From: Altererythrobacter sp. XM-24bin4
GTDB lineage: Bacteria > Pseudomonadota > Alphaproteobacteria > Sphingomonadales > Sphingomonadaceae
Assembly: GCA_003149575.1 (NCBI GenBank)
Contig: QCWG01000001.1
Coordinates: 1,360,657-1,424,656 of the forward strand
DNA length: 64,000 bases
Direction: 5' to 3'
Shown here: piece by piece, positions 1 through 9,467 of the stretch
Numbering within the stretch: position 1 is the stretch's first letter
Layout of the letters: each line of letters begins with the position of its first letter
The notes under the pieces: model-generated
Databases searched by the model: none
What the model was told of the DNA's origin: nothing
The model's input: the letters and a program-made list of their open reading frames with translations, nothing else
Position numbers and translations under genes: made by a program

Positions 1-21
1 CGCGCCAAATTCCTCAGACCA

Positions 22-57
22 AAGAAAAACCCCGCCCGGATCGCTCCGAGCGGGGTC
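22..57 (-). terminator. Rho-independent terminator of hppA
   Basis: Read on the minus strand, a GC-rich hairpin (arms ACCCCGC and GCGGGGT around an imperfect centre) is followed directly by a T-run (TTTTTCTTT). It lies 27 bases past the hppA stop codon and would end the minus-strand transcript. Confidence 0.85.
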
Positions 58-83
58 CCAGTCCCTCAAGGGGAACTCTTGTC

Positions 84-2201
84 TTAGTGAGCACCAGCCA
101 GTGCAGCAAGCAGAAGCAATGCGACGATGTTGGTGATCTTGATCATCGGGTTCACGGCCGGGCCTGCGGTATCCTTGTACGGGTCACCCACAGTGTCACC
201 AGTTACAGCAGCCTTGTGAGCTTCAGAGCCCTTGCCGCCGTGGTTACCGTCTTCGATGTACTTCTTGGCGTTATCCCAGGCGCCACCACCAGCTGTCATC
301 GACAGGGCAACGAACAGACCGCCTACGATCACGCCGAGGAGTAGAGCGCCTACGGCCGCGAACGCTTCGTTCTGGCCCGCCAGGAAGTAGATCACGTAGT
401 AGGTCGCGATCGGCGCAAGCACCGGAAGCAGCGACGGGATGATCATTTCCTTGATTGCGGCCTTGGTCACCAGGTCAACGGTACGGGCATAGTCTGGACG
501 GCTGGTGCCCTCCATGATGCCCGGGTCGTTCGCGAACTGGTCACGCACGTCTACAACCACGTCACCCGCAGCGCGGCCAACAGCGGTCATGCCCATTGCA
601 CCGAACAGGTACGGCAGCAATGCGCCGAGCAGCAAACCGACGATCACGTAAGGATTCTCGAGGCTGAAGTTGACTTCAGCGTTCGGGAAATACTCGCGAA
701 GGTCAGCGGTGTATGCAGCGAACAGCACGAGCGCTGCGAGACCGGCGGAGCCGATTGCATAGCCCTTGGTCACAGCCTTGGTGGTGTTGCCAACCGCGTC
801 GAGTAGGTCGGTCTTTTCGCGGACGCTTTCGTCCAGACCGGCCATTTCAGCGATACCGCCAGCATTGTCGGTTACTGGGCCGTAAGCATCAAGCGCGACA
901 ACCATGCCAGCAAGTGCGAGCATTGCCGTAGCACCGAATGCGAGGCCGAGCAGACCAGCAAGCTGGTATGCGCCGATGATCGCAGCGATGATCACGATGG
1001 TAGGCAGAGCGGTTGATTCAAGGCTGATTGCCAGACCCTGGATCACGTTGGTGCCGTGGCCCGTTTCTGAAGCCTTGGCGATCGAGCGTACCGGACGGTA
1101 GTTGGTGCCGGTGTAGTACTCTGTGATCCAGATGATGACGCCGGTCAGAACCAGACCGATCAACGAGCAATAGAACAAGTCACGGCCGGTAAATTCGACC
1201 ATACCCAGGCCCGGATTGAGCACTGTGTTCATGTCCATGCCAGCTGTGCCCAGTGCGTATGACGTTGCATACCAGATCAGTGGGATCGCCAGAACGGCGG
1301 TAACGACGAAGCCCTTGTACATCGCGCCCATGACATTTGTGCCATTGCCGAGACGGACAAAGTAAGTGCCAATGATTGATGTCACGATACACGCGCCGCC
1401 AATCAGCAGCGGAAGTGCCATCAATGGCAGCAACAGATCGCCAATACCGGTCAGAAGCAGCGCCATCAGAACCATGGTTGCGCCAACGGTCACAACATAG
1501 GTTTCGAACAGGTCGGCAGCCATGCCGGCACAGTCGCCAACATTGTCGCCCACGTTATCAGCGATGGTCGCCGGATTGCGGGGGTCGTCTTCAGGAATGC
1601 CTGCCTCGACTTTACCGACCAGGTCGGCGCCAACGTCTGCAGCCTTGGTGAAGATACCACCGCCCAGACGTGCGAAGATCGAGATCAGCGATGCACCGAA
1701 TGCCAGCCCAACCAGCCCGTCAATGACCGCACGACTGTTCTCTTCGAGTTCCATCGGACCGATCAGAACGTAGAAGAATACAGCGATAGCCAGAAGAGCC
1801 AAGCCTGCCACCAGCATGCCGGTGATCGCGCCAGCGCGGAATGCGATGGTGAGGCCCTGCTGCAAACCAGTGCTTGCTGCCTGTGCTGTGCGTACGTTGG
1901 AGCGAACCGAGATGTTCATCCCGATATAGCCTGCAACTCCTGACAGGACTGCGCCGATAACGAAACCTACAGCCGGGATCGCGCCGAGGAACACCCCGAC
2001 CAAGATTGCGACAACCACACCGACGCCGCCAATGGTAGTGTATTGGCGATTGAGATAGGCCTGCGCGCCTTCTTGAATGGCACCGGCGATTTCTTGCATT
2101 TTTGCGTTCCCGGGATCTGCCCCGAGAACTTGGCGGCTGGTGAAAATGCCATATACGATGGCAAGCAGTCCCAGCCCGATTGAAATACGAATTAGGTCCA
2201 C
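84..2201 (-). CDS. hppA: Membrane-bound proton-translocating pyrophosphatase
   Basis: Couples hydrolysis of pyrophosphate to proton export across the inner membrane. The 705-residue length and many hydrophobic helices fit the H+-PPase family. The catalytic signature DVGADLVGK is at 189-197, followed by PEDDPRNP at 203-210 and the Asp-rich DNVGDNVGD at about 215-223. Lys475 in GNTTKA is the residue that in this family marks the K+-independent class; K+-dependent enzymes have Ala there. It lies 143 bases downstream of thiL in the same direction, and a plausible promoter of its own sits in that gap, so it can probably be transcribed alone as well as from the his-nusB-thiL operon. A strong terminator follows. 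Identification is very secure; K+ independence is inferred from one residue. Confidence 0.97.
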   Translation of the reverse strand: MDLIRISIGLGLLAIVYGIFTSRQVLGADPGNAKMQEIAGAIQEGAQAYLNRQYTTIGGVGVVVAILVGVFLGAIPAVGFVIGAVLSGVAGYIGMNISVRSNVRTAQAASTGLQQGLTIAFRAGAITGMLVAGLALLAIAVFFYVLIGPMELEENSRAVIDGLVGLAFGASLISIFARLGGGIFTKAADVGADLVGKVEAGIPEDDPRNPATIADNVGDNVGDCAGMAADLFETYVVTVGATMVLMALLLTGIGDLLLPLMALPLLIGGACIVTSIIGTYFVRLGNGTNVMGAMYKGFVVTAVLAIPLIWYATSYALGTAGMDMNTVLNPGLGMVEFTGRDLFYCSLIGLVLTGVIIWITEYYTGTNYRPVRSIAKASETGHGTNVIQGLAISLESTALPTIVIIAAIIGAYQLAGLLGLAFGATAMLALAGMVVALDAYGPVTDNAGGIAEMAGLDESVREKTDLLDAVGNTTKAVTKGYAIGSAGLAALVLFAAYTADLREYFPNAEVNFSLENPYVIVGLLLGALLPYLFGAMGMTAVGRAAGDVVVDVRDQFANDPGIMEGTSRPDYARTVDLVTKAAIKEMIIPSLLPVLAPIATYYVIYFLAGQNEAFAAVGALLLGVIVGGLFVALSMTAGGGAWDNAKKYIEDGNHGGKGSEAHKAAVTGDTVGDPYKDTAGPAVNPMIKITNIVALLLLAALAGAH

Positions 2202-2266
2202 GAACTCTTCCCCTTAAACCCACGTGGAAATACGCCCCTGCGGACGCAGAGGCGATTAGTGCAGGT

Positions 2267-2294
2267 GCTATACGGTATGCGACGCGGGTGACAA
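2267..2294 (-). promoter_or_regulatory. Candidate sigma70-type promoter of hppA
   Basis: On the minus strand TTGTCA (2294-2289) and TATAGC (2272-2267) are separated by 16 bases. Transcription would start near 2260, about 60 bases before the hppA ATG. This is a consensus match only; no experimental evidence. Confidence 0.4.
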
Positions 2295-2344
2295 GGGTGA
2301 AATCGGCGGTTTGCGGCCAATTTCCTTGCGTTTCACCAGTTTCG

Positions 2345-3172
2345 CTAGTGTTGGTAGCCTAAACCTTCCGGGTTCACGATCGGATTGCCATCGAGTATCA
2401 GCGGCGCAAAACCTTGCTGTTCGACTGTGCCAATGCGCATGCAGTCGATAGGTGGTTCGGATTCGAGCGGTAGCGTGAATAATAACTCGTAATCATCGCC
2501 CCAACGCATGCATTCATTGCGTCTTTCATTCGATGCCACGGGTACGAGTGCACTGTCGATTGCAATAGAGACTTCGCTTGCACTTGCCATGCGGAAAGCA
2601 TCAAGCATCAGCCCGTCCGAGATATCCATCATTGCGCTTACATGTGGTGCGAGAGCTTGGCCTTCACTAAGGCGGGGGGTAGGGCGGTTGTAGGCGGCTA
2701 GATGTTCTGGATCGTCTTCAAAACCCAACATCGCGCAACCCAGCTGCCCTGTGACGTATAACTGATCGTCAATCTGCGCGCCGCAGCGCGACGGAACCGG
2801 TGTATGCGAGGCTCGACCGATTGCGGTTAAGCCGAAAGTGCGTTTACCAGTTGCCTTGATCGTATCCCCGCCAAGCAAAGGAACATCATGGGCGGAGAGC
2901 ACTTCATGCAAGCCTTCAAGAAACCGTTCGTCGCCACTGCCAAGGCTATGGCCTAACAGCACACCTATCGGTTCTGCACCTTTGGACGCGAGATCTGACA
3001 GATTCACCGCGACCAGCTTCCAAGCGGCGTCCGCCAAGTCGCCGCCTTCCTGGAAATGCGTGCCTTCGACGATCATGTCATGAGTCAGGATCAGCGCTTC
3101 ATTACCGATCTCAATTATCGCGCAATCATCATCAAGCCCGCGCGCGCCCGGATGCAGCGGGAGTTTGCGCAA
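2345..3172 (-). CDS. thiL: Thiamine-monophosphate kinase
   Basis: Phosphorylates thiamine monophosphate to the cofactor thiamine diphosphate with ATP, in the cytoplasm. The N-terminal ARGLDDDCA stretch, the THFM-like segment THDMIVEGTHF and MMDISDGLMLD are typical of ThiL and of the AIR-synthase-like fold. The 275 residues shown start at a TTG. However, the same frame reads FIEALRKLPLHPG across that codon, and FIEAL is normally part of the ThiL N-terminus, so the true start is probably upstream. The only upstream candidates before the in-frame stop are ATA (3199-3197) and ATC; the ATA would overlap the nusB TAG stop as ATAG. The start is therefore uncertain while the product is not. Last gene of hisG-hisD-nusB-thiL. 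Confidence 0.9.
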   Translation of the reverse strand: MRKLPLHPGARGLDDDCAIIEIGNEALILTHDMIVEGTHFQEGGDLADAAWKLVAVNLSDLASKGAEPIGVLLGHSLGSGDERFLEGLHEVLSAHDVPLLGGDTIKATGKRTFGLTAIGRASHTPVPSRCGAQIDDQLYVTGQLGCAMLGFEDDPEHLAAYNRPTPRLSEGQALAPHVSAMMDISDGLMLDAFRMASASEVSIAIDSALVPVASNERRNECMRWGDDYELLFTLPLESEPPIDCMRIGTVEQQGFAPLILDGNPIVNPEGLGYQH

Positions 3173-3195
3173 GGCTTCGATGAAACCGCGTTCGT

Positions 3196-3663
3196 CTATG
3201 ACCGCACATCCTTGCCAATGGCATCAAGGATGCCGTTGACGAATTTGGCTTCGCGATCGTCGAAGAAAGCTTTTGCGACATCGACATACTCATTGATCGC
3301 AGTTGCGGTTGGCACATCGGCGCGGGCCATCAATTCGTAGGCCCCGGCGCGCAGGATTTGCAGCATGGTCTTGTCGAGCCGCGCTATTGTCCACCCGTCG
3401 GCCAACTTGCCGACAAGCAGTTCATCAATCTCCTCGCGGCGGGCATCCACTCCGCTGACGATATCGTCAAAGAAATCGACTTCGGCATCGGCAAAGACCT
3501 CGCCTTCATGATCTTCGTCATCGACTTCGCAGCCCAGCCGGTGCTGGTGAAATTCGTTGAGCAGTCTGGCAAGGGCAGTGCCTTCCATTTGCATCTGGTA
3601 AAGCGCCTGAACCGCAGCAAGACGTGCAGCAGACCGGGCCTGAGAGCGAGCGGGGGTATTCAT
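3196..3663 (-). CDS. nusB: Transcription antitermination protein NusB
   Basis: RNA-binding antitermination factor that, with NusE (S10), binds boxA in rRNA leaders. The 155-residue protein shows the family pattern: an N-terminal SAARLAAVQALYQM helix, an acidic insert (DDEDHEGE, about 50-57), and the C-terminal VPTATAINEYVDVAKAFFDD and KFVNGILD motifs. Its ATG overlaps the hisD stop by four bases (ATGA), so the two are probably translationally coupled. Confidence 0.95.
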   Translation of the reverse strand: MNTPARSQARSAARLAAVQALYQMQMEGTALARLLNEFHQHRLGCEVDDEDHEGEVFADAEVDFFDDIVSGVDARREEIDELLVGKLADGWTIARLDKTMLQILRAGAYELMARADVPTATAINEYVDVAKAFFDDREAKFVNGILDAIGKDVRS

Positions 3664-4952
3664 TTGAGCCTCAATTCAACCGATTTGGCGTGCGCGGGCA
3701 AGCCCTCTGCATGTGCCAGCGATACCGCAGCAGGACCGATCCTGCCGAGCGAAGCATCGTCCAATGCAATAAAGCTGGTGCGTTTCATAAAATCGAGCAC
3801 GGAAAGCCCGCTGGCAAAACGCGCACGTCGCCCGGTGGGCAAAACATGGTTTGGCCCTGCCACATAGTCACCGATGGCCTCCGGCGTCATCCGGCCAAGG
3901 AAAACGCTGCCAGCGTGACGGATCGCTTTGAGTAAGGGTTCCGGGTCAGCTACTGCAAGTTCGACATGCTCAGCGGCCAACTGATCAGCGAGCGGTGCTG
4001 CATCGGCCACATTGTCGACGATGATGATAGCACCATTTGCGTTCCAGCTCGCAGTGGCCGTTTCACAGGTAGCAAGCTCGACCAGTTGTGCTTCAACCTG
4101 CGCCGACACCGCATCGGCAAAACCGGCGTCGTCAGTGATCAGGATTGATTGCGAAGTCGGGTCATGTTCCGCCTGACTGAGCAAGTCTGCTGCGATCCAG
4201 TCTGCGCGATTGTGCTTGTCCGCAATCACTAGGATTTCGCTTGGGCCAGCGACCATGTCGATCCCGACGACGCCGAACAACTGGCGTTTCGCCTCTGCCA
4301 CCCAGGCATTGCCCGGGCCAGTAATGACATCCACTTTGGCGATGCGATCGGTTCCATAGGCTAGCGCTGCGACTGCTTGTGCGCCGCCGACACGCCAGAT
4401 CTCGTCGACGCCTGCCATGTGCGCAGCCGCGAGAACCAATGGGTTGGTCTTTCCTTGCGGGGTAGGGGTGACCACCACCAACCGCTCTACCCCTGCTACC
4501 TTAGCTGGAATGGCATTCATCAGCAGCGAGGATGGATAGGCTGCACGTCCGCCCGGAACATACAGACCAGCCGCATCAACCGCGCGCCAGATCGCACCTT
4601 GGCGCACGCCCGCATCATCGGTGAAATCGCGGTTCGCGGGAAGCTGGTCGGCATGATAGGCGCGGATCCGCTCTGCTGCGAGTTCCAGCGCGTCGCGTAA
4701 TTCGCCGTCCAGAGCCTCGTATGCTTCTTTGCATTCATCCGCGGTGATGATCCAGTCGCAATCGCTGGCCAGTTCGTGACTATCGAAACGCTGCGAATAT
4801 TCCGCCAGCGCCGCATCGCCGCGCGCCTTTACGTCAGCCAATATGCGGGCAACGTCTGCGCTGACATCAGCATCGCTTTCGCGCCGAGCATTGACCAAGG
4901 CATCGAATGCGGCAGCAAAGCCTGGATCAGAGGAAACCAGTCTTTGCATCAA
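3660..4952 (-). CDS. hisD: Histidinol dehydrogenase
   Basis: Catalyses the last two steps of histidine synthesis, L-histidinol to L-histidine with two NAD+. At 430 residues it has normal length. Visible family motifs are [22 protein letters not shown] (nucleotide-binding side), [18 protein letters not shown] (Zn2+ ligands Gln/His) and [15 protein letters not shown] (catalytic/metal-binding His). It overlaps hisG upstream and nusB downstream by four bases each. Only hisG and hisD of the pathway are here; the other his genes must lie elsewhere, as is common in alphaproteobacteria. Confidence 0.97.
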   Translation of the reverse strand: MMQRLVSSDPGFAAAFDALVNARRESDADVSADVARILADVKARGDAALAEYSQRFDSHELASDCDWIITADECKEAYEALDGELRDALELAAERIRAYHADQLPANRDFTDDAGVRQGAIWRAVDAAGLYVPGGRAAYPSSLLMNAIPAKVAGVERLVVVTPTPQGKTNPLVLAAAHMAGVDEIWRVGGAQAVAALAYGTDRIAKVDVITGPGNAWVAEAKRQLFGVVGIDMVAGPSEILVIADKHNRADWIAADLLSQAEHDPTSQSILITDDAGFADAVSAQVEAQLVELATCETATASWNANGAIIIVDNVADAAPLADQLAAEHVELAVADPEPLLKAIRHAGSVFLGRMTPEAIGDYVAGPNHVLPTGRRARFASGLSVLDFMKRTSFIALDDASLGRIGPAAVSLAHAEGLPAHAKSVELRLK

Positions 4953-5617
4953 GCCGCAGCTTTCTTGCTGGCAAACTCGCGGAAGGCAGACACAAGTTCA
5001 GCGACGCGTGGATCGGTTTTCAGCGCCGCGCGATTGACGATCAGCCGCGCAGAAATGTCCAAGATACGATCAGTCTCGACCAGACCATTTTGCTTCAGTG
5101 TCGCGCCGGTTGATACCAGATCCACGATCTGCCGCGCCAAACCCAGCGACGGTGCCAATTCCATAGCCCCATTCAGCTTGACGCACTCAGCCTGAATGCC
5201 TTGCGCCTCGAAATGTCGGCGCGTGAGATTGGGGTATTTGGTTGCAACGCGCAGATGGCTGACTGTGCTGCTTGGTGCTTCGTCCCCGGCTACGCGTGCA
5301 ACCGACAGTCGGCAGTGGCCGATGTCCAGATCAACCGGTGCATAAAGGTCAGCGTAATCGAACTCCTCGATCACGTCAGAGCCGACGATACCGATCTGCG
5401 CTGCGCCATGCGCGACGAAGGTGGCTACGTCGAAAGCGCGCACGCGGATCAGCCGCATATCTGGACGCGTTGTTGCAAAACTTAGCGCGCGGTTGCCTTT
5501 GTCGTGAAAGGCATCTTCCGGCACCACGCCTGCATGCGCCATCAAGGGCAGCGATTCATCGAGAATGCGGCCTTTGGGAATGGCGAAAGTCAGCAGTTTG
5601 TTCACGATGTCAGTCAT
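4949..5617 (-). CDS. hisG: ATP phosphoribosyltransferase, short form
   Basis: First step of histidine synthesis: ATP + PRPP to phosphoribosyl-ATP. The start chosen is the ATG at 5617 ([17 protein letters not shown]), because IPKGR is the conserved N-terminal motif and upstream residues look unlike the family; a longer frame reaches 5656. The 222 residues have [13 protein letters not shown] and phosphate-loop-like ([13 protein letters not shown]) segments but no C-terminal regulatory ACT-like domain. This is therefore the HisG_S type, which in known systems needs the HisRS-like partner HisZ; no hisZ is in this window. Confidence 0.95.
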   Translation of the reverse strand: MTDIVNKLLTFAIPKGRILDESLPLMAHAGVVPEDAFHDKGNRALSFATTRPDMRLIRVRAFDVATFVAHGAAQIGIVGSDVIEEFDYADLYAPVDLDIGHCRLSVARVAGDEAPSSTVSHLRVATKYPNLTRRHFEAQGIQAECVKLNGAMELAPSLGLARQIVDLVSTGATLKQNGLVETDRILDISARLIVNRAALKTDPRVAELVSAFREFASKKAAA

Positions 5618-5904
5618 TGCGTGGCGGCACTTAGTGACTGGCGGCAGAAAGGGCAATGAAAAGGAGGCGCAGTGGCGGATAGTGCGTTGATGGACATGAC
5701 ATCCGTGTCAGAGAGGGCATCGAATGGCAGGCTGAGCATGCTGAAAAGGGTGGGGCGCCTGGCACGGGGCGCTTTATTCGCGCTACTCTGAAGTTGCTTG
5801 ATGGAGACACTGCGACCGGCCGGAGCATGGCCAATTGGCAAGAGCTGGCGGTGAAAGACGCCATGCTGCTGCGGATCGCGGGCGCGGGTCGAATGGTTGG
5901 CGGG
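5618..5904. other. Gap with two weak small-ORF candidates
   Basis: No recognisable gene. Plus strand: a 39-codon frame from GTG 5672 to the TGA at 5789-5791 has a strong Shine-Dalgarno-like AAGGAGG four bases upstream; its product would be basic with a Leu/Arg-rich end. Minus strand: a frame ending with TGA at 5616-5614 overlaps the hisG ATG as ATGA and carries one CPFC pair near its end. These two overlap each other, so at most one is likely real. The hisG promoter must lie here. Confidence 0.25.
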
Positions 5905-6798
5905 CTAGCCGTTGGCTGCCAAGAAATATTCCATCGCGGCGATCACCTTGTCCGGCGCCTCCCAAGGAACGAAATGCCCGCAATCGGGCACTTGAACGAT
6001 GGTTAGTGGATCGATCACTTCGTCCAGCCCTTCGAGATTTTCCGGCGGCAATGCCAAATCATCCAGCGCCCAGATCACCAGCGTCGGGATCGTCAGCTTG
6101 GGAATTGGCGGAGGCGTGTAACCCGCGGGAACTTCGAACGGCTCGTCCATCGTTGGGACAGTCATCTGGCTGGCGCGATAGTAATTGAGCATGCCGAAAC
6201 ACGCGTCGCGATCTTCCCAATCCCTTAGCAATTGCGCGCGTTCTTCAGCGGGCATTGTGTCGGGCCGGTCCCAATTCACTTCCTGTTTCAGGATGCCGGT
6301 GATCCCCTTCTCGCGGATCATGCCATCATTGGCAGGGTCACGAAACGCGCGAATATATTGGCTCGCCTCACGCTGGCCGCGATTGGTGTAGAGCAGCTTC
6401 TGAAACACGGCCGGATGCGGAGCATTGGCAATAATCGCACTCTCCACGCGGGTATGCTGTCCACCCAGTGCCACACCCCAGGCAATCGCGCCACCCCAAT
6501 CGTGTCCCACGATAGTGAACTTGGCGATTCTCAGTGCGTCGGCGAGAAGAAAGACATCACCGATCAGCTTGTCGGGCGTATAGGCGTCGACTTCTTGCGG
6601 TTTTGAAGAACCGCGATAGCCGCGCTGATCGGGGGCAATGCACCGAAAACGGTCACTGAAATGTGCGATTTGGTGTCGCCATGTGCGATGGCTTTCGGGA
6701 AAACCATGCAGGAAAATTAGGGCAGGGGCGTCGACCGGGCCTTCATCGACCACGTCAAGTTCGATACCGTTCGCGAGCGATACGCGCTTTTGCTCCAT
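5905..6798 (-). CDS. Alpha/beta hydrolase, epoxide-hydrolase-like
   Basis: A cytoplasmic alpha/beta-hydrolase of 297 residues. HGFPES (31-36) is the HGxP oxyanion motif, GHDWGG with Asp100 is the nucleophile elbow, and CGHFVPWE supplies His at about 275. An Asp nucleophile in place of Ser, together with HGxP, points to the epoxide hydrolase/haloalkane dehalogenase branch; NYYRAS in the lid could supply the epoxide-polarising Tyr. Substrate unknown. It starts two bases after the SDR gene ends and is probably the last gene of a bolA-pirin-SDR-hydrolase operon. Confidence 0.85.
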   Translation of the reverse strand: MEQKRVSLANGIELDVVDEGPVDAPALIFLHGFPESHRTWRHQIAHFSDRFRCIAPDQRGYRGSSKPQEVDAYTPDKLIGDVFLLADALRIAKFTIVGHDWGGAIAWGVALGGQHTRVESAIIANAPHPAVFQKLLYTNRGQREASQYIRAFRDPANDGMIREKGITGILKQEVNWDRPDTMPAEERAQLLRDWEDRDACFGMLNYYRASQMTVPTMDEPFEVPAGYTPPPIPKLTIPTLVIWALDDLALPPENLEGLDEVIDPLTIVQVPDCGHFVPWEAPDKVIAAMEYFLAANG

Positions 6799-6800
6799 TG

Positions 6801-7613
6801 TCAGCCTTCCGATTCCATCTTCTCGATATATCCAGCGGCGACCATGGCCGCGACCTGATCGAACAGCTGATCCGGTGTGCGCCGCATTTCGCCCATGGCC
6901 TGTTCCATACCTTCAGCCACAATGATTTCGCGCTCGCCCGCGGCAACTGCATCGATCATGGTTTTGGCTGCGTCATTGGGCCGAATCCCTTCGTCGATCA
7001 CTTTGTCGCTGCGCCCGCGCTTGCTGCCGTCAGATGTCAGCGCGTTGCGGCTGACATCGGTGGCTATTGAACCGGGATAAATGACATGGACGGAGACACC
7101 CTTCTGGCTCAATTCCGCTCGAAGCGCATCGGCATAGCCGGCAAGGCCGAACTTCGCCGCGCAATAGGCAGTGCGCATTGGCACGCCGACCTTGCCTGCG
7201 ATTGACGAAATGAAGAGCAGGTTGCCAGAGCCGCGTTCAGCCATGTGTCCGATCAACCCTTGCGTGAAGGCAATCTGCGCGGTCAGGTCGATATCGATAA
7301 TGTCGCGATAGACGCTCATCTCGGTCTTGTGTGCCTGGCTGCGTTGGGAGACGCCGGCATTGGCGACGGCTGCGTCTACGCCACCTTTCCAATCGATGGC
7401 TTTGGCCGTGGCATCTGCAAGCGCGGCATCGTCGCGCACGTCGAACGGCAGGATCAATGTTTCGCCGCAATCCGCAGCGACCTTTGCAAGCCGCGCTTCA
7501 TCGCGGCCAGACAGCACCAGATGAGCGCCGCGGCTGGCCCATTTGCGCGCCAGCGCAGCGCCAATCCCGGATGATGCGCCAGTGATCCAAACCACCTTGC
7601 CGGTGAAATCCAT
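6801..7613 (-). CDS. Short-chain dehydrogenase/reductase
   Basis: Classical SDR of 270 residues. TGASSGIG (11-18) binds the nucleotide cofactor, ISSIAG supplies the catalytic Ser, and YCAAK is the YxxxK catalytic pair. The extended C-terminus (about 60 residues after the core) resembles SDRs acting on lipids or sterols, but the substrate cannot be read from the sequence. Downstream of pirin by 36 bases and directly upstream of the hydrolase, so these two may act on the same compound; that is inference. Confidence 0.88.
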   Translation of the reverse strand: MDFTGKVVWITGASSGIGAALARKWASRGAHLVLSGRDEARLAKVAADCGETLILPFDVRDDAALADATAKAIDWKGGVDAAVANAGVSQRSQAHKTEMSVYRDIIDIDLTAQIAFTQGLIGHMAERGSGNLLFISSIAGKVGVPMRTAYCAAKFGLAGYADALRAELSQKGVSVHVIYPGSIATDVSRNALTSDGSKRGRSDKVIDEGIRPNDAAKTMIDAVAAGEREIIVAEGMEQAMGEMRRTPDQLFDQVAAMVAAGYIEKMESEG

Positions 7614-7649
7614 TTATCTCTATCCCTGCGCGGATCACCCGCGTCTGTT

Positions 7650-8531
7650 TTAGTCAGTGACGGTTTTTGGCCTTCCTTCGGGTAGCGGGATATACTCCTC
7701 TGCGTCTCCCGGCACTTTTGGGAAGCGACCTGCTTTCCAGTCCTCGCTGGCTCGGCGAATACGCTCTTTGTCAGAGCTGACGAAGTTCCACCAGGCGTGG
7801 CGCGGAGTCGAGAAGGCTTCACCCCCTACCAGCATAATTCGCCCGCCCCGTTCGCTTGAAAGCATCATATTCCTGCCCGGTGCGAGCACGCTCAATTCAT
7901 AGAGCCCAAGCGCTTGCCCATCGACGCTGGCTTCGCCGCCCACAAGCATGACCGCGCGTTCGTCCGCGCTCACCTCAATAGGTAGGGACCCCGTGGGCGC
8001 GAGCACAATCTCTGCGTATATTGTGTCAGCATAGGTGGTTGTAGTTGCGCGCTTGCCCCAAAGCTCGCCCATGATGATCGTGGCCTTGGCGCATTGGTCC
8101 TCGATAACCGGAAGGTCATTAACTGCTTCGAACGCAGGATCGATTTCTTCGCGTCCATCCGGCAGGGCGAGCCAGGTTTGTATACCGTAGAGTTTCGGCC
8201 CGATAGCGCGTTCTTCAGCAGGTGAGCGTTCCGAATGGACGATCCCTTTTCCCGCCGTCATCAAATTTACTGTTCCGGGGCGAATGGTGGAAAACGTGCC
8301 GAGACTGTCGCGGTGTTCGATCGCGCCTTCAAACAGCCAAGTTACAGTCGCAAGATTGATATGCGGGTGCGGGCGCACATCCATCGCGCTGCCGACGTCA
8401 AGCTGTGCGGGGCCAAACTCGTCAACAAAGATAAAGGGTCCAACCATCGTGCGCTCGCGCTTTGGCAACACGCGGCGGACCTCGAACTGGCCAAGATCAT
8501 GCGTAGTTGGTGTGACGGTTTGCTCAATCAT
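7650..8531 (-). CDS. Pirin family bicupin protein
   Basis: A 293-residue protein starting at MIEQTVTPTT (ATG 8531); the frame continues upstream without family similarity. The N-terminal cupin has the metal-binding RPHPHINL (His55 and His57) and IEHRDS (His73), and the C-terminal cupin ends near residue 250. Bacterial pirins include quercetin dioxygenases and redox-related regulators; which role applies here is not visible. It starts four bases after bolA ends, so co-transcription is likely. Confidence 0.9.
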   Translation of the reverse strand: MIEQTVTPTTHDLGQFEVRRVLPKRERTMVGPFIFVDEFGPAQLDVGSAMDVRPHPHINLATVTWLFEGAIEHRDSLGTFSTIRPGTVNLMTAGKGIVHSERSPAEERAIGPKLYGIQTWLALPDGREEIDPAFEAVNDLPVIEDQCAKATIIMGELWGKRATTTTYADTIYAEIVLAPTGSLPIEVSADERAVMLVGGEASVDGQALGLYELSVLAPGRNMMLSSERGGRIMLVGGEAFSTPRHAWWNFVSSDKERIRRASEDWKAGRFPKVPGDAEEYIPLPEGRPKTVTD

Positions 8532-8535
8532 AGTG

Positions 8536-8820
8536 CTATCCGCCCTTATGTTCACCTGGAGCGCGCGCCTTGATCGCCAATGCGTGGACCCGTTCTCCGG
8601 GAATATTGTGCAGCGCCGCGTTGACCATGCGTTGCCTCTGAAGTCGTGAGACACCGTCAAAAGCTTTGCTTTCGATCACAATGGTAAAGTGCGATTCGCC
8701 GCTGCCATCGTCACCGGAATGCCCGTGGTGCAATGTGCTGTCATTGATAATATCGAGGTGGGTGGGATGAAGCGCTGCGCGCAGCAGTTCTTCCATTTCT
8801 TGAGCTATAGAACCTGTCAT
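8536..8820 (-). CDS. BolA family protein
   Basis: Small BolA-fold protein of 94 residues starting at MTGSIAQEME. FDGVSRLQRQRMVN matches the FxGxSRxxRHR signature, and HALAIKAR matches the conserved C-terminal His motif that, with monothiol glutaredoxins, can bind an Fe-S cluster. First gene of the minus-strand bolA-pirin-SDR-hydrolase set, and divergent from the J-domain gene 35 bases away. Pairing with a J-domain gene in this orientation is common in sphingomonads (from memory of the group). Confidence 0.9.
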   Translation of the reverse strand: MTGSIAQEMEELLRAALHPTHLDIINDSTLHHGHSGDDGSGESHFTIVIESKAFDGVSRLQRQRMVNAALHNIPGERVHALAIKARAPGEHKGG

Positions 8821-8855
8821 GAAAGTGAATTTGGGGGTTCCCATCGCGCTTGTCC

Positions 8856-9467
8856 ATGACCATCTTGCCGTGCGTGGCTCAGACTAGGTTTCATGGACGT
8901 TTCGAAGACACCGGGCAGGTGTGCCAGCACCCTACGTGCCAGCAGGATGGCGAGTTCCGCGCTCCGGGCTATCGCGCAAACGGTTTTGATGGGCCGGGCG
9001 AATATCGCTGGTTCTGCTTGGATCACGTTCGCGAGTTCAATGCCGGATATGACTGGTTTGAGGGGATGAGCGCAGAAGAAATTCTGGAAGCGCAATCGCC
9101 CGCGTCGGGATGGAAGACGGAGAACCCCAGTTTCAGGCCAACGGCTGGCGTCGATGGTATGCCACGCTGGGCCGATTTCGACGATCCGCTGGACGCGATC
9201 AGCGCGCGCATGGCAGGAATAAAGAGCCGCGCAGAGCGGGCAGCCAGGATGGCGATGGATGGCAGGTTCTCACCCGATGAGGCGCGTGCGCTCGACACTA
9301 TGGGGCTGGGGCTGGACACCGATCAGCGGCGATTGCGGCGACGCTATTCAGAGCTGGTACGGCGCTATCACCCTGATCGAAATGGCGGCGATCGGAAGTT
9401 TGAAGACCGGCTCAATAACGTAGTGGAAGCCTATCAATTACTTAGGAAAAGCCGCGCTTTCGTTTAG
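8856..9467 (+). CDS. J-domain (DnaJ-like) protein with N-terminal Cys motifs
   Basis: A 203-residue protein with a C-terminal J domain: RRYSELVRRYHPDRNGGD holds the HPD tripeptide that stimulates Hsp70 ATPase. The N-terminal part has a Cys/His set (CQHPTC, later FCLDHVREF) that may bind a metal, and the middle is not recognised. ATG 8856 is chosen; a TTG two codons earlier is possible. It is not a full DnaJ (no Gly/Phe region or CxxCxGxG repeats). Convergent with the GST gene with a 4-base overlap. Confidence 0.85.
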   Translation: MTILPCVAQTRFHGRFEDTGQVCQHPTCQQDGEFRAPGYRANGFDGPGEYRWFCLDHVREFNAGYDWFEGMSAEEILEAQSPASGWKTENPSFRPTAGVDGMPRWADFDDPLDAISARMAGIKSRAERAARMAMDGRFSPDEARALDTMGLGLDTDQRRLRRRYSELVRRYHPDRNGGDRKFEDRLNNVVEAYQLLRKSRAFV

